Positions 7,954 through 16,130 of a stretch of 64,000 bases of DNA are shown one piece after another. The notes below the pieces were generated by a model, which saw only the letters and a list, made by a program, of their open reading frames with translations, was not told where the DNA came from and did not search any database. The position numbers and the translations under genes were made by a program. The stretch is from Chloracidobacterium sp. (GTDB lineage Bacteria > Acidobacteriota > Blastocatellia > Pyrinomonadales > Pyrinomonadaceae), in contig JADKKB010000001.1 of the NCBI GenBank assembly GCA_016720705.1, forward strand, positions 124,001-188,000. Reading direction: 5' to 3'. Position 1 is the stretch's first letter; every line of letters starts with the position of its first letter.

Positions 7954-9823
7954 ATTTAGTCTCAAAGCAGAATACAAGTACTTGATCATCATCGCTGTCG
8001 CAACCGCAGCGGTCTTTGCGAGTTCGCTATGGGGCAATTTTGTTTACGACGACACCCGACAGATACTCGAAAATCCTCTTATCCAAGATTCCCAACTTTA
8101 CGGCAGGGCTTTGGTGTCAGATGTTTGGGCTTTTAAGGGAGACGGTTCGATCGCCGCAAGCAACTATTGGCGGCCGACCTTTACCGCATTGAACATCGTT
8201 TGTTTCAAGCTATTTGGAGCGGAACCTTTCGGATGGCATTTGGTCAACGTGGCTCTGCATTTGTGCGCCTGTCTCCTGGCATTTGGTTTTTTTCGGCGAT
8301 TGGGCATTGCACCGCTCACCGCGTGCCTGGCTTCGGTGATCTTTGCTGTTCATCCCGTGCACACCGAGTCGGTGGCCTGGATCGCCGGTTCGCCCGACTT
8401 GTTGTTCGGGATTGGCCTGCTTGGCTCGTTGATACTTGCCGATTGGGAGTTTTCCCGAAAAAGCGGGAAGCCAAGCTGGCCGAACATCGCGGCGTCGCTA
8501 TTACTTTTCGCGTTCGCTCTGGGATCAAAAGAGGTAGCGTTGTTATGTCTGCCATTATTTTATCTGCTTTGGCGATTTCGCCGAGACGGCGGTAGCGATA
8601 ATACAACGGCCTTTCGCCTTGTCTTCGGCATTGGGGCGATAACTGGTGCTTTCTATTTCGCCGCCCGATGGATGATATTGGGTGAGATCTCGCGGCCGGC
8701 GGAGAATGGTGCGGGAATCTTACAGACGGCTCTTTCGGCTCCATCGGTTTTTGCGTTTTACCTTGGGCAGGCCTTCTTGCCATTCAGGCTTGCGACCAAC
8801 TATCCATTGCGGGCCGTGCAGGAGATCGGTTTTACAAATTTCGTTTTACCTCTTACCGTGGTTGGTCCAGCTATTGTTCTAGCCGTATGGTTGTGGCGAA
8901 AGGGTTCGCATTGGCCCATTTTGATCGGAATATTTGCGTTACCACTGGTCCCGGCGTTTAATTTGGGAGCGTTTATCCCTGAACAGATCGTTCACGATCG
9001 CTATCTCTACTTGCCGCTGCTGGGTGCCGCAACCGGGTTCGTGATTTTAATCGAAAACCTCGCTGCCAAATTTGCGGGCGAGAGAGCGAGGTTGGTACTG
9101 TTCGCGTCGATCACAATTATTGCCGTTTCGCTCGGATTGAAGACAATTAGCTATAGCCAGGTCTGGAACAAGGACCTTAGCCTTTGGAAGCACGCGGTTA
9201 CGGTTGACGATCAGTCTGCATTTAACTGGAGTCAGCTTGGATCGGTACTTTCGTCATCTGGTGCGACGGCGGAATCGTTCCAGGCTTACGATCGTTCGAT
9301 CAGCATTGCTCCGACGCCGATCGCACTAATGGGGCGTGCCCGTGGTTACATAGCTGCCGGAAGGCTCGATGAGGCAATTCGAGACGCCAAGATCGTCACA
9401 ACGACTCCGCTGGATCAAATAAATGCGTTTACGCTATTACAGGGGTACGAGACGCTCGGTATGGCGTACGACAAAGCCGGTGACGCGACAGCGGCCGAGG
9501 CCACGTTTCGCGAAGGACGCCGTGTCCTGCCGATATATGCCGCATCGTTAACAGAAAAGTTGGCAGTCGTGCTTTACGTTCAAGGAAAAAAGCAAGAAGC
9601 GTTGAATGAACTGATAGGCGTTCGCGATCAGGCCGGGCGCGAGATGCTTGCTGATTCGAAGGTGGTATACTTCCGGCTTGGCCTGCTCTATTCCGAGCTC
9701 GCCAATTCGTCAGAAGCCAGACGCAACTTTCAGGAATTTCTCGCGGCGACCGAAAATAACCGTTCACCGGCGATCATCGGCGATCGAAAGCAGGCAACCG
9801 CGGCTCTGGCTCGGCTCAAATAG
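7946..9823 (+). CDS. TMTC-like polytopic membrane protein with C-terminal TPR repeats
   Basis: The N-terminal 400 residues hold about ten hydrophobic segments. FVYDDTRQILENPLIQD, just after the first, is the acidic loop typical of GT-C glycosyltransferases and of the TMTC/DUF1736 group. HPVHTESVAWIAGSPDLLF near residue 135 is another TMTC hallmark. Residues 420-620 contain tetratricopeptide-type helices (AYDRSISIAP, LDEAIRDAK, EALNELIGV). In animals TMTC proteins are O-mannosyltransferases; bacterial homologues are mostly uncharacterised, so a lipid-linked sugar transferase role in the inner membrane is inference. It overlaps the short crotonase by 8 nt. Confidence 0.82.
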   Translation: MDKFSLKAEYKYLIIIAVATAAVFASSLWGNFVYDDTRQILENPLIQDSQLYGRALVSDVWAFKGDGSIAASNYWRPTFTALNIVCFKLFGAEPFGWHLVNVALHLCACLLAFGFFRRLGIAPLTACLASVIFAVHPVHTESVAWIAGSPDLLFGIGLLGSLILADWEFSRKSGKPSWPNIAASLLLFAFALGSKEVALLCLPLFYLLWRFRRDGGSDNTTAFRLVFGIGAITGAFYFAARWMILGEISRPAENGAGILQTALSAPSVFAFYLGQAFLPFRLATNYPLRAVQEIGFTNFVLPLTVVGPAIVLAVWLWRKGSHWPILIGIFALPLVPAFNLGAFIPEQIVHDRYLYLPLLGAATGFVILIENLAAKFAGERARLVLFASITIIAVSLGLKTISYSQVWNKDLSLWKHAVTVDDQSAFNWSQLGSVLSSSGATAESFQAYDRSISIAPTPIALMGRARGYIAAGRLDEAIRDAKIVTTTPLDQINAFTLLQGYETLGMAYDKAGDATAAEATFREGRRVLPIYAASLTEKLAVVLYVQGKKQEALNELIGVRDQAGREMLADSKVVYFRLGLLYSELANSSEARRNFQEFLAATENNRSPAIIGDRKQATAALARLK

Positions 9824-9825
9824 CA

Positions 9826-10782
9826 TCACGACTTTGGCTTGACCTCGTCGGCCTTAACTTCTACGTCCGGTTTTGAGAATTGTGAGTATTCAAACCTTAC
9901 GAGCACATCCTTTAGTAGCTTTCTGTCTTTTAGCTTCACGCGGTACTGGGTATGGATAATGGAACGTGGTGTAAGAATTCCGAAACTGCTGTCCTGATAC
10001 GAGAAGATCTCCTCGAGAGCAAGTCCCCGCTCGGAGAACCCTTCGGGTTGGATGGTCAAACGCCTTATTTCCTTTCGTAGCCTGAAAGTACCTTCGTCAA
10101 GGTATAAACGACCACTAAGCCGGCCGTTGAGCGTCACGTTCTTGTCAGCAGCTATCTCAAATTCAGCTTCCGTACCACTTGGTGCCTCGGAACCCGATAC
10201 AACCGTCGTTAGCATCGGCGTTTCAACCAGTTGGAGATAATCGACAACGATGACCGGCTGACCGTTTATCAACTCGCTTCCGCTGATCGTAAATGAAAAG
10301 GCGGACCGTAAGGACGGCCTCAGCACGATCGATTGAAAGAGCGTAAGTCCCGAGATCTGGATGTCACCGTCGTAGCGAAGCGCTTCGTTGTCAAGACGCT
10401 TTATCTCGTTCTGTGCCGTGTCGGCGTTTGATAGCTTTGCGAAGAGTTCACCGGCACGCTTATCGCCATCGCTGACGGTTTTTCCATCGACTGCGGTCAC
10501 GTTGCGAAATTCGATTACGCGATCCGGTTCCTTGGTCAGCGGCATTACTACAAAAAGTGAATTTACAGAACGGGTATTCTTTTCTTCACCGTTCTTTTTG
10601 TAAGTCGTGAATGTTTTGGTCTCGGTCGCCAATAGGTCTCGAAAAGTCTCAACATACTCCCGTGAGCGCGTCTCTGCCGTTGCAAGTATTTCATCGAGTT
10701 TCGAGGGCGACGATGTCTGGGCGGTATTAGCGATCACCGCCGTTAAAATGATCGCGAAAAATAAAAGTGAACTGCTTTTCAT
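9826..10782 (-). CDS. Secreted protein of unknown function
   Basis: A 318-residue protein with a Sec signal peptide (MKSSSLLFFAIILTAVIANT, cleavage near AQT). The mature part resembles periplasmic/outer-membrane-associated beta proteins: many alternating segments, such as ISGSELINGQPVIVVDY and LSGRLYLDEGTFRLRKEIRR, recall lipoprotein-carrier-like folds. I cannot assign a family. ATG 10782 is preceded by AGGAAAT at suitable spacing; an in-frame ATG at 10794 is less well placed. The frame is open upstream to 11262 only because it runs antisense to the AtuA-domain gene. It converges on the TMTC-like gene with 2 nt between stops. Confidence 0.72.
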   Translation of the reverse strand: MKSSSLLFFAIILTAVIANTAQTSSPSKLDEILATAETRSREYVETFRDLLATETKTFTTYKKNGEEKNTRSVNSLFVVMPLTKEPDRVIEFRNVTAVDGKTVSDGDKRAGELFAKLSNADTAQNEIKRLDNEALRYDGDIQISGLTLFQSIVLRPSLRSAFSFTISGSELINGQPVIVVDYLQLVETPMLTTVVSGSEAPSGTEAEFEIAADKNVTLNGRLSGRLYLDEGTFRLRKEIRRLTIQPEGFSERGLALEEIFSYQDSSFGILTPRSIIHTQYRVKLKDRKLLKDVLVRFEYSQFSKPDVEVKADEVKPKS

Positions 10783-10861
10783 ATTTCCTGTCATTTGACT
10801 TGATTTAGCTATCAAACATACTTCTAATATACGAGTAACAATCAACGCGTAACAAAATACT

Positions 10862-11203
10862 ATGAAAGTATCACTTCTAAAGCTAGCACATGCCCGTTCG
10901 GGAGATAAGGGCGACACCGCGAATGTAGGCGTTATAGCCTTGCGAGATGAGCTATATCCGATCCTCGTCCGCGAAGTAACTGCGGAACGCGTCAAAGAGC
11001 ACTTTGGGCCGATGGTCAAGGGCTCGGTCGAGCGATTTGAACTGCCGAACCTCTCGGCACTCAACTTTCTGCTCCACGAGAGTCTTGGCGGCGGCGGCAC
11101 CCGTAGCCTGATGACCGACGCCCAAGGCAAGACGTTCTCTACGGCATTGCTGCGAATGACGATCGATATCGCTGCCGACGAAGCCGCAGGCCTGGAAATT
11201 TGA
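10862..11203 (+). CDS. Stand-alone AtuA C-terminal (ferredoxin-fold) domain protein
   Basis: The 113-residue product matches the C-terminal domain normally fused to AtuA, the acyclic terpene utilisation protein. Markers are LAHARSGDKGDTANVGVIA at residues 8-26 and LHESLGGGGTRSLMTDAQGKT near 72-92. In many bacteria this domain is part of a protein of about 590 residues; here the main AtuA body is encoded separately at 20239-21615, 9 kb away. It probably assembles with that protein, but the exact reaction in the citronellol/geranyl-CoA pathway is not settled. The stop TGA overlaps the ATG of the epoxide hydrolase by one base (TGATG), so the two are translationally coupled. Confidence 0.85.
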   Translation: MKVSLLKLAHARSGDKGDTANVGVIALRDELYPILVREVTAERVKEHFGPMVKGSVERFELPNLSALNFLLHESLGGGGTRSLMTDAQGKTFSTALLRMTIDIAADEAAGLEI

Positions 11204-12075
11204 TGGAAATTGATCCGCGGATATCGTTTGAGCACGCCGACGTTGGCGGACTCAAGTTGCATTACGCAATCGCCGGCAGTGGGCAGAAACTCGTGATATT
11301 ACTCCACGGGTTTCCCGAGTTCTGGTACTCGTGGAGGCATCAGCTTATTGCCCTGAGTGACGAATATACCGTCGTGGCGCCAGATATGCGGGGTTACAAC
11401 CTTTCCGATCGCCCGCCGCACGCCGAGGACTATTCGATCGACAAACTCGTCGGCGATGTTGTCGGCCTGATACGGCACTTCGGGGTCGAAAAGGCGGCGG
11501 TTATCGGTCACGATTGGGGAGCGGCGGTCGCGTGGGCTCTTGCGATCCAACATCCGGAAGTGGTTTGGAAACTTGGTGCACTGCAGGTGCCGCCGCTACC
11601 GATCTGGAAGCGAAATCGAACATTCAGGCAATTTGTTGCGAGTTGGTATATGCTTTTCTTTCAATTGCCCGCATTACCCGAATTTATTTTCAAACTCAAC
11701 AATTACAACGCTTTGGCCAAGGCCTTACGAGATACGACGGCCCGGCCCGGGACATTCGGCGACGACGAGATCGACGAATATCGGAAGGCTTGGAGCAAGA
11801 CAGGCGCGACGACGGCGATGCTCAACTATTATCGGGCGGCCAATGTCTTCAGTCGAATGTTTGGCAAAACGGAAGTATTGCCTGAGATCGATCTGCCTAC
11901 ACTATTCGTTTACGGCGAAAAGGATACGGCAGTTCTGCCTGCAACGGTTGTCGGTGTCGGTGATGTGATAAAGGGCGATTTTACGGAGCATCATATTCGT
12001 GACAGCGGCCATTGGGTGCAGCAGGAAGCCGCCGATGAGGTAACCGGTGTGATACGGGAGTTCTTGAAAGGCTGA
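11203..12075 (+). CDS. Alpha/beta hydrolase, epoxide hydrolase type
   Basis: A 290-residue alpha/beta hydrolase with the epoxide hydrolase pattern. HGFPEFWYSWRHQL near residue 31 gives the HGFP oxyanion motif and cap entry, and GHDWGAAVAW near 102 carries the nucleophilic Asp. YGEKDTAVLP near 240 has the acid, and DSGHWVQQEA near 268 the catalytic His. Haloalkane dehalogenases share the layout, but the Trp halide pair of that family is not evident. ATG 11203 overlaps the preceding stop codon. Coupling to the AtuA-type domain suggests action on a terpenoid-like or fatty epoxide, which is inference. Confidence 0.88.
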   Translation: MEIDPRISFEHADVGGLKLHYAIAGSGQKLVILLHGFPEFWYSWRHQLIALSDEYTVVAPDMRGYNLSDRPPHAEDYSIDKLVGDVVGLIRHFGVEKAAVIGHDWGAAVAWALAIQHPEVVWKLGALQVPPLPIWKRNRTFRQFVASWYMLFFQLPALPEFIFKLNNYNALAKALRDTTARPGTFGDDEIDEYRKAWSKTGATTAMLNYYRAANVFSRMFGKTEVLPEIDLPTLFVYGEKDTAVLPATVVGVGDVIKGDFTEHHIRDSGHWVQQEAADEVTGVIREFLKG

Positions 12076-12160
12076 TCAAGGGTTAAAAGGGAATGGAAAT
12101 TGCCGAATCTTTGTGGGTCAACTCGGAGCGGTCCAAGCAATTAAGTCAGCGAGAAAATTA

Positions 12161-14404
12161 ATGAAAAATAATCTGTTGAGAATGGCGTTGGTATTTGTCT
12201 TAGCGGCGTCGGTCGTTGCCGGTTCACTTTCGGCAGGCGACGGCGTCCTGACGGGCTTTACTGCAGCCGGATCTAAAGAACAAAGGGAACTAGAGAAACG
12301 TTTCGATGCTGCCCTAAATCCGGAAAATCTTCGCGAATGGATGAAACGTCTTGCCGCACACCCGCATTCCACAGGATCAGATGCCGGAAAGGCGAATGCC
12401 GAGTTTATGGCCGCCCAATTCAGATCGTGGGGGTATGACACCAAGATCGAGTCGTTTGACGTTCTTTTCCCAACGCCCAAGACCCGTCTTGTCGAGATGA
12501 CCGCACCGGCGAAATTTACGCTCAAACTGAATGAACCCGAACTCAAAGAAGATTCGACCTCGGGCCAACAGAGCGAGCAATTGCCGTCCTATAACGCTTA
12601 TTCCGTTGACGGAGATGTCACCGCCCCGCTCGTGTATGTAAATTATGGTACGCCGGGCGATTACGAAGAACTCGACCGCCGTGGCATCAGCGTTAAAGGC
12701 AAGATCGTGATCTCGCGCTATGGCGGGGCTTGGCGTGGAATCAAGCCAAAAGTTGCCGCAGAGCACGGAGCAATTGGCTGCATTATCTATTCAGATCCGA
12801 GGAACGACGGTTATTATCAGGGCGACGTGTATCCGAAAGGTGCGTTTAGAAACGAAAATGGCGTCCAACGCGGTTCGGTTATGGATATGCCGCTATATCC
12901 CGGCGATCCGCTGACAAAGGGCATCGGAGCTACCAAAGACGCCAAACGCATTGCACTCAAGGATGCCGAAACTTTGACAAAGATCCCGGTACTCCCGATC
13001 TCGTACGCAGACGCAACGCCCTTGCTGAAAAATCTTGACGGCGATGTCGTCCCCGAGGCGTGGCGTGGTGCCTTGCCTTTCACTTACCACTTTGGCGGAA
13101 AGACGCCGACTGTAAGGATCAAACTAGAGTTCAATTGGGATATCAAGACGATCAACAATGTGATCGCAAAAATGCCCGGCAGTGAGTTTCCGGATCAATG
13201 GATCATTCGCGGAAATCACCACGACGCTTGGGTTAATGGTGCCGAAGACCCGATAAGCGGTCTCGTCGCTGAGATGGAAGAGGCTCGTGCCATCGGCGAA
13301 TTGGCAAAAACAGGCTGGAAGCCAAAGCGTACGATCGTTTACGCCGCGTGGGACGGAGAGGAGCAAGGACTCCTCGGATCGACCGAGTGGGTCGAGACGC
13401 ACGCTGCAGAGCTAAGCAAAAAGGCCGCCGTATATATCAATACCGACTCGAACGGCCGAGGATTTCTCGGGATGGGCGGTTCGCACACGCTTGAACGGTT
13501 CATTAACGGCGTCGCCCGTGACGTCCCTGATCCGCAAATGAACCTTTCGGTTTGGGAGCGGGCACAAGCCCAAGAGATTGTCCGGGGCGGGCCGGCTGCC
13601 CGAAAGGACGCTACCGAACGAAAGGATCTGCGCATCGAGGCGCTTGGCTCCGGTTCGGATTTTACGCCGTTTTTGCAACACGTCGGTGTGGCTTCGCTCA
13701 ATCTCGGATTCGGCGGCGAGAGCGGCGGCGGATCGTATCATTCGGTTTACGATTCGATCGATCACTATCTGCGATTTGGCGACACGGATTTTGCTTACGG
13801 CGTCACATTGTCAAAGGTTTGCGGCCGAGCGGTGCTTCGCCTTGCAAATGCCGATACCTTGCCCTTCGAATTCACCGGCTTTGCGGATACGGTCGGTACC
13901 TATGTCAATGAAGTATCGAAACTCGCCGATAAATTGCGAGAAGATACCAACGTGATGAATAAGTTGATCAGTAGCGGTATGCTCAAGGCGGTGCAGGATC
14001 CGGCGGATAAACTTGTTTTGCCGGCGGCCAAAGACGAGGTGCCTAAGATCGACTTTACCCCGCTACTGAATGCCCTTAAACGATTACAGGCTAGTGCGGC
14101 CGGGTTTGAGTCGGCGGCAAACAGTAAGACAGTGCCGGCCGGACTGCGAAAGCAGTTCAATGAGATACTCATTAATAGCGAGCGGACGTTGACCAGTGAT
14201 AAGGGCTTGCCCAGGCGAGATTGGTTTAGGCATCAGATCTACGCTCCGGGGTTCTACACCGGTTACGGCGTCAAGACGTTGCCGGGCGTCCGCGAGGCGC
14301 TCGAACAGCGTGACTGGAAGGAAGCATCCGAGCAAATTCTGGTCGTCTCAAGGATAATTGAGAACTTTGCCGCCGAGATCGACAAGGCAGCTAAGCTGTA
14401 TTAG
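12161..14404 (+). CDS. Secreted M28 zinc peptidase, glutamate carboxypeptidase II-like
   Basis: A 747-residue exported metallopeptidase with the layout of the glutamate carboxypeptidase II/transferrin-receptor group. It has a signal peptide (MALVFVLAASVVAGSLSAG), a PA domain (about residues 140-290) and an M28 catalytic domain, followed by a TfR-like dimerisation region to the end. Zinc ligands are visible: His and Asp in RGNHHDAWVNG, the Glu pair in WDGEEQGLLGSTEW, Asp in INTDSNGRGF, and His in GSYHSVYDSIDHY. It probably trims peptides outside the inner membrane. ATG 12161 is chosen because it gives a proper signal peptide; the frame is open to 12113. It follows the epoxide hydrolase after 85 nt. 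Confidence 0.92.
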   Translation: MKNNLLRMALVFVLAASVVAGSLSAGDGVLTGFTAAGSKEQRELEKRFDAALNPENLREWMKRLAAHPHSTGSDAGKANAEFMAAQFRSWGYDTKIESFDVLFPTPKTRLVEMTAPAKFTLKLNEPELKEDSTSGQQSEQLPSYNAYSVDGDVTAPLVYVNYGTPGDYEELDRRGISVKGKIVISRYGGAWRGIKPKVAAEHGAIGCIIYSDPRNDGYYQGDVYPKGAFRNENGVQRGSVMDMPLYPGDPLTKGIGATKDAKRIALKDAETLTKIPVLPISYADATPLLKNLDGDVVPEAWRGALPFTYHFGGKTPTVRIKLEFNWDIKTINNVIAKMPGSEFPDQWIIRGNHHDAWVNGAEDPISGLVAEMEEARAIGELAKTGWKPKRTIVYAAWDGEEQGLLGSTEWVETHAAELSKKAAVYINTDSNGRGFLGMGGSHTLERFINGVARDVPDPQMNLSVWERAQAQEIVRGGPAARKDATERKDLRIEALGSGSDFTPFLQHVGVASLNLGFGGESGGGSYHSVYDSIDHYLRFGDTDFAYGVTLSKVCGRAVLRLANADTLPFEFTGFADTVGTYVNEVSKLADKLREDTNVMNKLISSGMLKAVQDPADKLVLPAAKDEVPKIDFTPLLNALKRLQASAAGFESAANSKTVPAGLRKQFNEILINSERTLTSDKGLPRRDWFRHQIYAPGFYTGYGVKTLPGVREALEQRDWKEASEQILVVSRIIENFAAEIDKAAKLY

Positions 14405-14414
14405 AAAAGTAGTT

Positions 14415-14475
14415 GCCACGAATTACACGCATTAACACTAAATAAGAGGTTTCGGGCATTCGTGTAATTCGTGGC
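14415..14475. repeat. 15-bp perfect inverted repeat (GCCACGAATTACACG type) between genes
   Basis: Left arm GCCACGAATTACACG at 14415-14429 and its exact complement at 14461-14475 flank a 31-nt loop. It lies between the M28 peptidase and crotonase genes. There is no T-run, so it is more like a REP-type palindrome than a terminator. A shorter relative, CCACGAAT...ATTCGTGG, occurs around 62453-62482, so the element is probably dispersed in the genome. Confidence 0.6.
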
Positions 14476-14486
14476 TGGTAAATCTT

Positions 14487-15242
14487 ATGTCCGTGATCCT
14501 AACAACAACCGAAGATTCGACCCACGTCATCACACTAAATCGTCCGGATAAGCGAAATGCCCTGAACGATGAGCTTATCGCGGCGTTAAAAGATGCTTTG
14601 CGTGAGGCTGCCGCTGATGAAACGATACGTGCGATCGTGATCCGCGGGGCGGGCAAGGATTTTTGCTCCGGGGCGGATCTTTCCGCGTTGCAAAAGATCG
14701 CGTCGGCGTCATTCGAAGAGAACGTCGAAGATGCACGTTCGCTCGCTGAGTTATTTGAATTGATCCGAAACGTCCGCGTTCCTGTTATTGCCGCCGTTCA
14801 CGGTCGTGCATTAGCCGGCGGATGTGGTTTGGCGACGGCGTGTGATCTAGTAATCGCGACAAATACTGCTCGGTTCGGGTATCCCGAAGTAAAGATAGGA
14901 TTTGTTCCCGCGATGGTGGCGGCGATTCTGCGTCGAAATCTCGGTGAAAAAAAGAGCTTTGAATTGCTTACTCAAGGTTTCGAATACTCCGCCGCCGAAG
15001 CCCTCGCTCTCGGCCTCGTCAACAAACTGTTCGACGAAGAAACCTTCGATCAAAACGTCGCTGAATACGCCGCAGTATATACAAACGTCAGTGCCTCCGC
15101 CGTCGCGATGACAAAATCTCTGATCTACGACATCGACGCCCATAGTTTCTCCGACTCCATCGAAAAAGGTGTTATTACAAATGCAAACGCTAGAATGACC
15201 GACGACTGCCAGCAGGGAATTGCTAGGTTTTTGGAGAAGTAA
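14487..15242 (+). CDS. Enoyl-CoA hydratase/isomerase family protein
   Basis: A full-length (251-residue) crotonase for beta-oxidation-type hydration or isomerisation of enoyl-CoA. ITLNRPDKRNALN opens the fold, DFCSGADLSAL near residue 55 forms the first oxyanion hole, and AVHGRALAGGCGLATACDLVIA near 100 the second. GFVPAMVAAILRR replaces the common Glu-bearing helix. The LVNKLFDEE...AVAMTKSLIYD tail resembles methylglutaconyl-CoA hydratase-like enzymes, which would suit leucine breakdown together with the carboxylase at 3.5-5.2 kb; this is inference. The last 144 nt are present in a second, diverged copy behind the downstream TA module. Confidence 0.9.
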   Translation: MSVILTTTEDSTHVITLNRPDKRNALNDELIAALKDALREAAADETIRAIVIRGAGKDFCSGADLSALQKIASASFEENVEDARSLAELFELIRNVRVPVIAAVHGRALAGGCGLATACDLVIATNTARFGYPEVKIGFVPAMVAAILRRNLGEKKSFELLTQGFEYSAAEALALGLVNKLFDEETFDQNVAEYAAVYTNVSASAVAMTKSLIYDIDAHSFSDSIEKGVITNANARMTDDCQQGIARFLEK

Positions 15243-15285
15243 CGTCGATTATGACTATGGTATTATTCTCTGAGGAGATGTTGAT

Positions 15286-15498
15286 ATGAATACAAGTTTT
15301 GCGAGCGTTGTCGATGAGGTTCGGGGGCTTTCCGTTGAAGAGCGACGGGAGTTGATTGACGTACTCGAACAATCACTGGTCGATGAACGCCGCGACGAAA
15401 TATTTGATAACGGGAAAAGTGTGAGGCAGGCATTTGATAACGGGAAGTTAAGCGTCTACACGACCGCTGATGACCTAATGAGATCGTTAAATGATTAA
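15286..15498 (+). CDS. Antitoxin of a RelBE/ParDE-type module (addiction module component)
   Basis: A 70-residue acidic protein of the putative addiction module component type: LSVEERRELIDVLEQSL is the characteristic helix, and the C-terminal part would wrap the toxin. GAGGAG at 15272-15276 sits 9 nt before the ATG and is a strong ribosome-binding site. A 15-nt direct repeat (ATTTGATAACGGGAA at 15402-15416 and 15432-15446) duplicates a FDNGK segment of the protein. The toxin ATG at 15491 overlaps this gene by 8 nt, the usual antitoxin-first order. The whole module lies 43 nt after the crotonase stop codon. Confidence 0.85.
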   Translation: MNTSFASVVDEVRGLSVEERRELIDVLEQSLVDERRDEIFDNGKSVRQAFDNGKLSVYTTADDLMRSLND

Positions 15499-15760
15499 GG
15501 TTGCGTACGACTCATCGTTCAAACGGTCCTACAAGCGAAAGGTCCCGGTCGGTTCGGAACGCGAATTCAAGTTCCGAACAAAACTCGAAGCGTTTATGAA
15601 CGATCCGTTCGACAAAACGCTCAGAACCCACAAGCTTTCCGGCAAACTCAAGGAGTATTGGAGCGTCAGCATCGAATATGATCTGCGGGTCATTTTCTAT
15701 TTTGAGGATGCCGAAACCGCAGTCTTCGTCGATCTCGGCACACACAAAGAAGTTTACTAG
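15491..15760 (+). CDS. RelE/ParE-superfamily toxin
   Basis: The 89-residue basic product has the RelE/YafQ-like fold pattern: YDSSFKRSYKRKV at the start, DPFDKTLRTHKLSGKLKEYWSVSIEYDLRVIFYF in the centre and the terminal VFVDLGTHKEVY. The DLRVIFYF strand and the C-terminal H...Y positions fit a ribosome-dependent mRNA endonuclease (RelE/YafQ) rather than a gyrase poison, but the target is inferred. The stop TAG (15758-15760) is immediately followed by the duplicated 3' end of the upstream enoyl-CoA hydratase; the G of the stop codon is already part of that match. Confidence 0.87.
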   Translation: MIKVAYDSSFKRSYKRKVPVGSEREFKFRTKLEAFMNDPFDKTLRTHKLSGKLKEYWSVSIEYDLRVIFYFEDAETAVFVDLGTHKEVY

Positions 15761-15903
15761 CCGTCGCGATGACAAAACGCCTCATCTACGACATCGATGC
15801 TCAGAATTTCTCCGACTCCATCGAAAAAGGTGTTATCACAAATGCAAACGCTAGAATGACCGAAGGCTGCCAGCAGGGAATCGCGAGGTTTTTGGAGAAG
15901 TAG
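15760..15903 (+). pseudogene. Duplicated 3' end of an enoyl-CoA hydratase gene behind the TA module
   Basis: This 144-nt stretch aligns without gaps to the last 144 nt of the crotonase gene (15099-15242), with about 14 mismatches counted by eye (roughly 90% identity). Read in the same frame it gives AVAMTKRLIYDIDAQNFSDS and onwards to ARFLEK, then TAG. Most differences are synonymous; the amino-acid changes are S to R, HS to QN and DD to EG. The copy has no start codon and no upstream part. Similarity stops at the stop codon, because the following sequence differs. It is therefore the tail of a functional homologue left behind or brought in with the TA cassette. Confidence 0.9.
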
Positions 15904-15939
15904 CCAGAATCTTAGCGGATGAAATCCACGAAATATTTG

Positions 15940-15965
15940 TAGCCCACGGTGCAAACCGTGGGCTA
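15940..15965. repeat. Short palindrome (TAGCCCACGG - loop - CCGTGGGCTA)
   Basis: A perfect 10-bp stem with a 6-nt TGCAAA loop lies 36 nt after the duplicated crotonase tail. It has no T-tract. Palindromes of this wording are common intergenic elements in Acidobacteria and Planctomycetes as I recall them; they may act in RNA processing or be REP-like. Confidence 0.5.
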
Positions 15966-16130
15966 AACATCCAATAGATTTCCCGGGACGCTTCCTCCCG
16001 CCGACCAAAATTATATTCGGTCAAAATGACCAGCCCCAATGCTCAATATTTAACACTGTCCGTAGACAATAGCGAACTACACTATTGACACAACATAAGT
16101 TAGCCAAACTTTTCAAACATCTCAGGAAAG

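Noticed and set aside
10783..11262. Upstream extension of the secreted protein at 9826-10782
   Set aside because: It runs antisense to the AtuA-type domain gene; the signal peptide begins at 10782 and has its own Shine-Dalgarno sequence.
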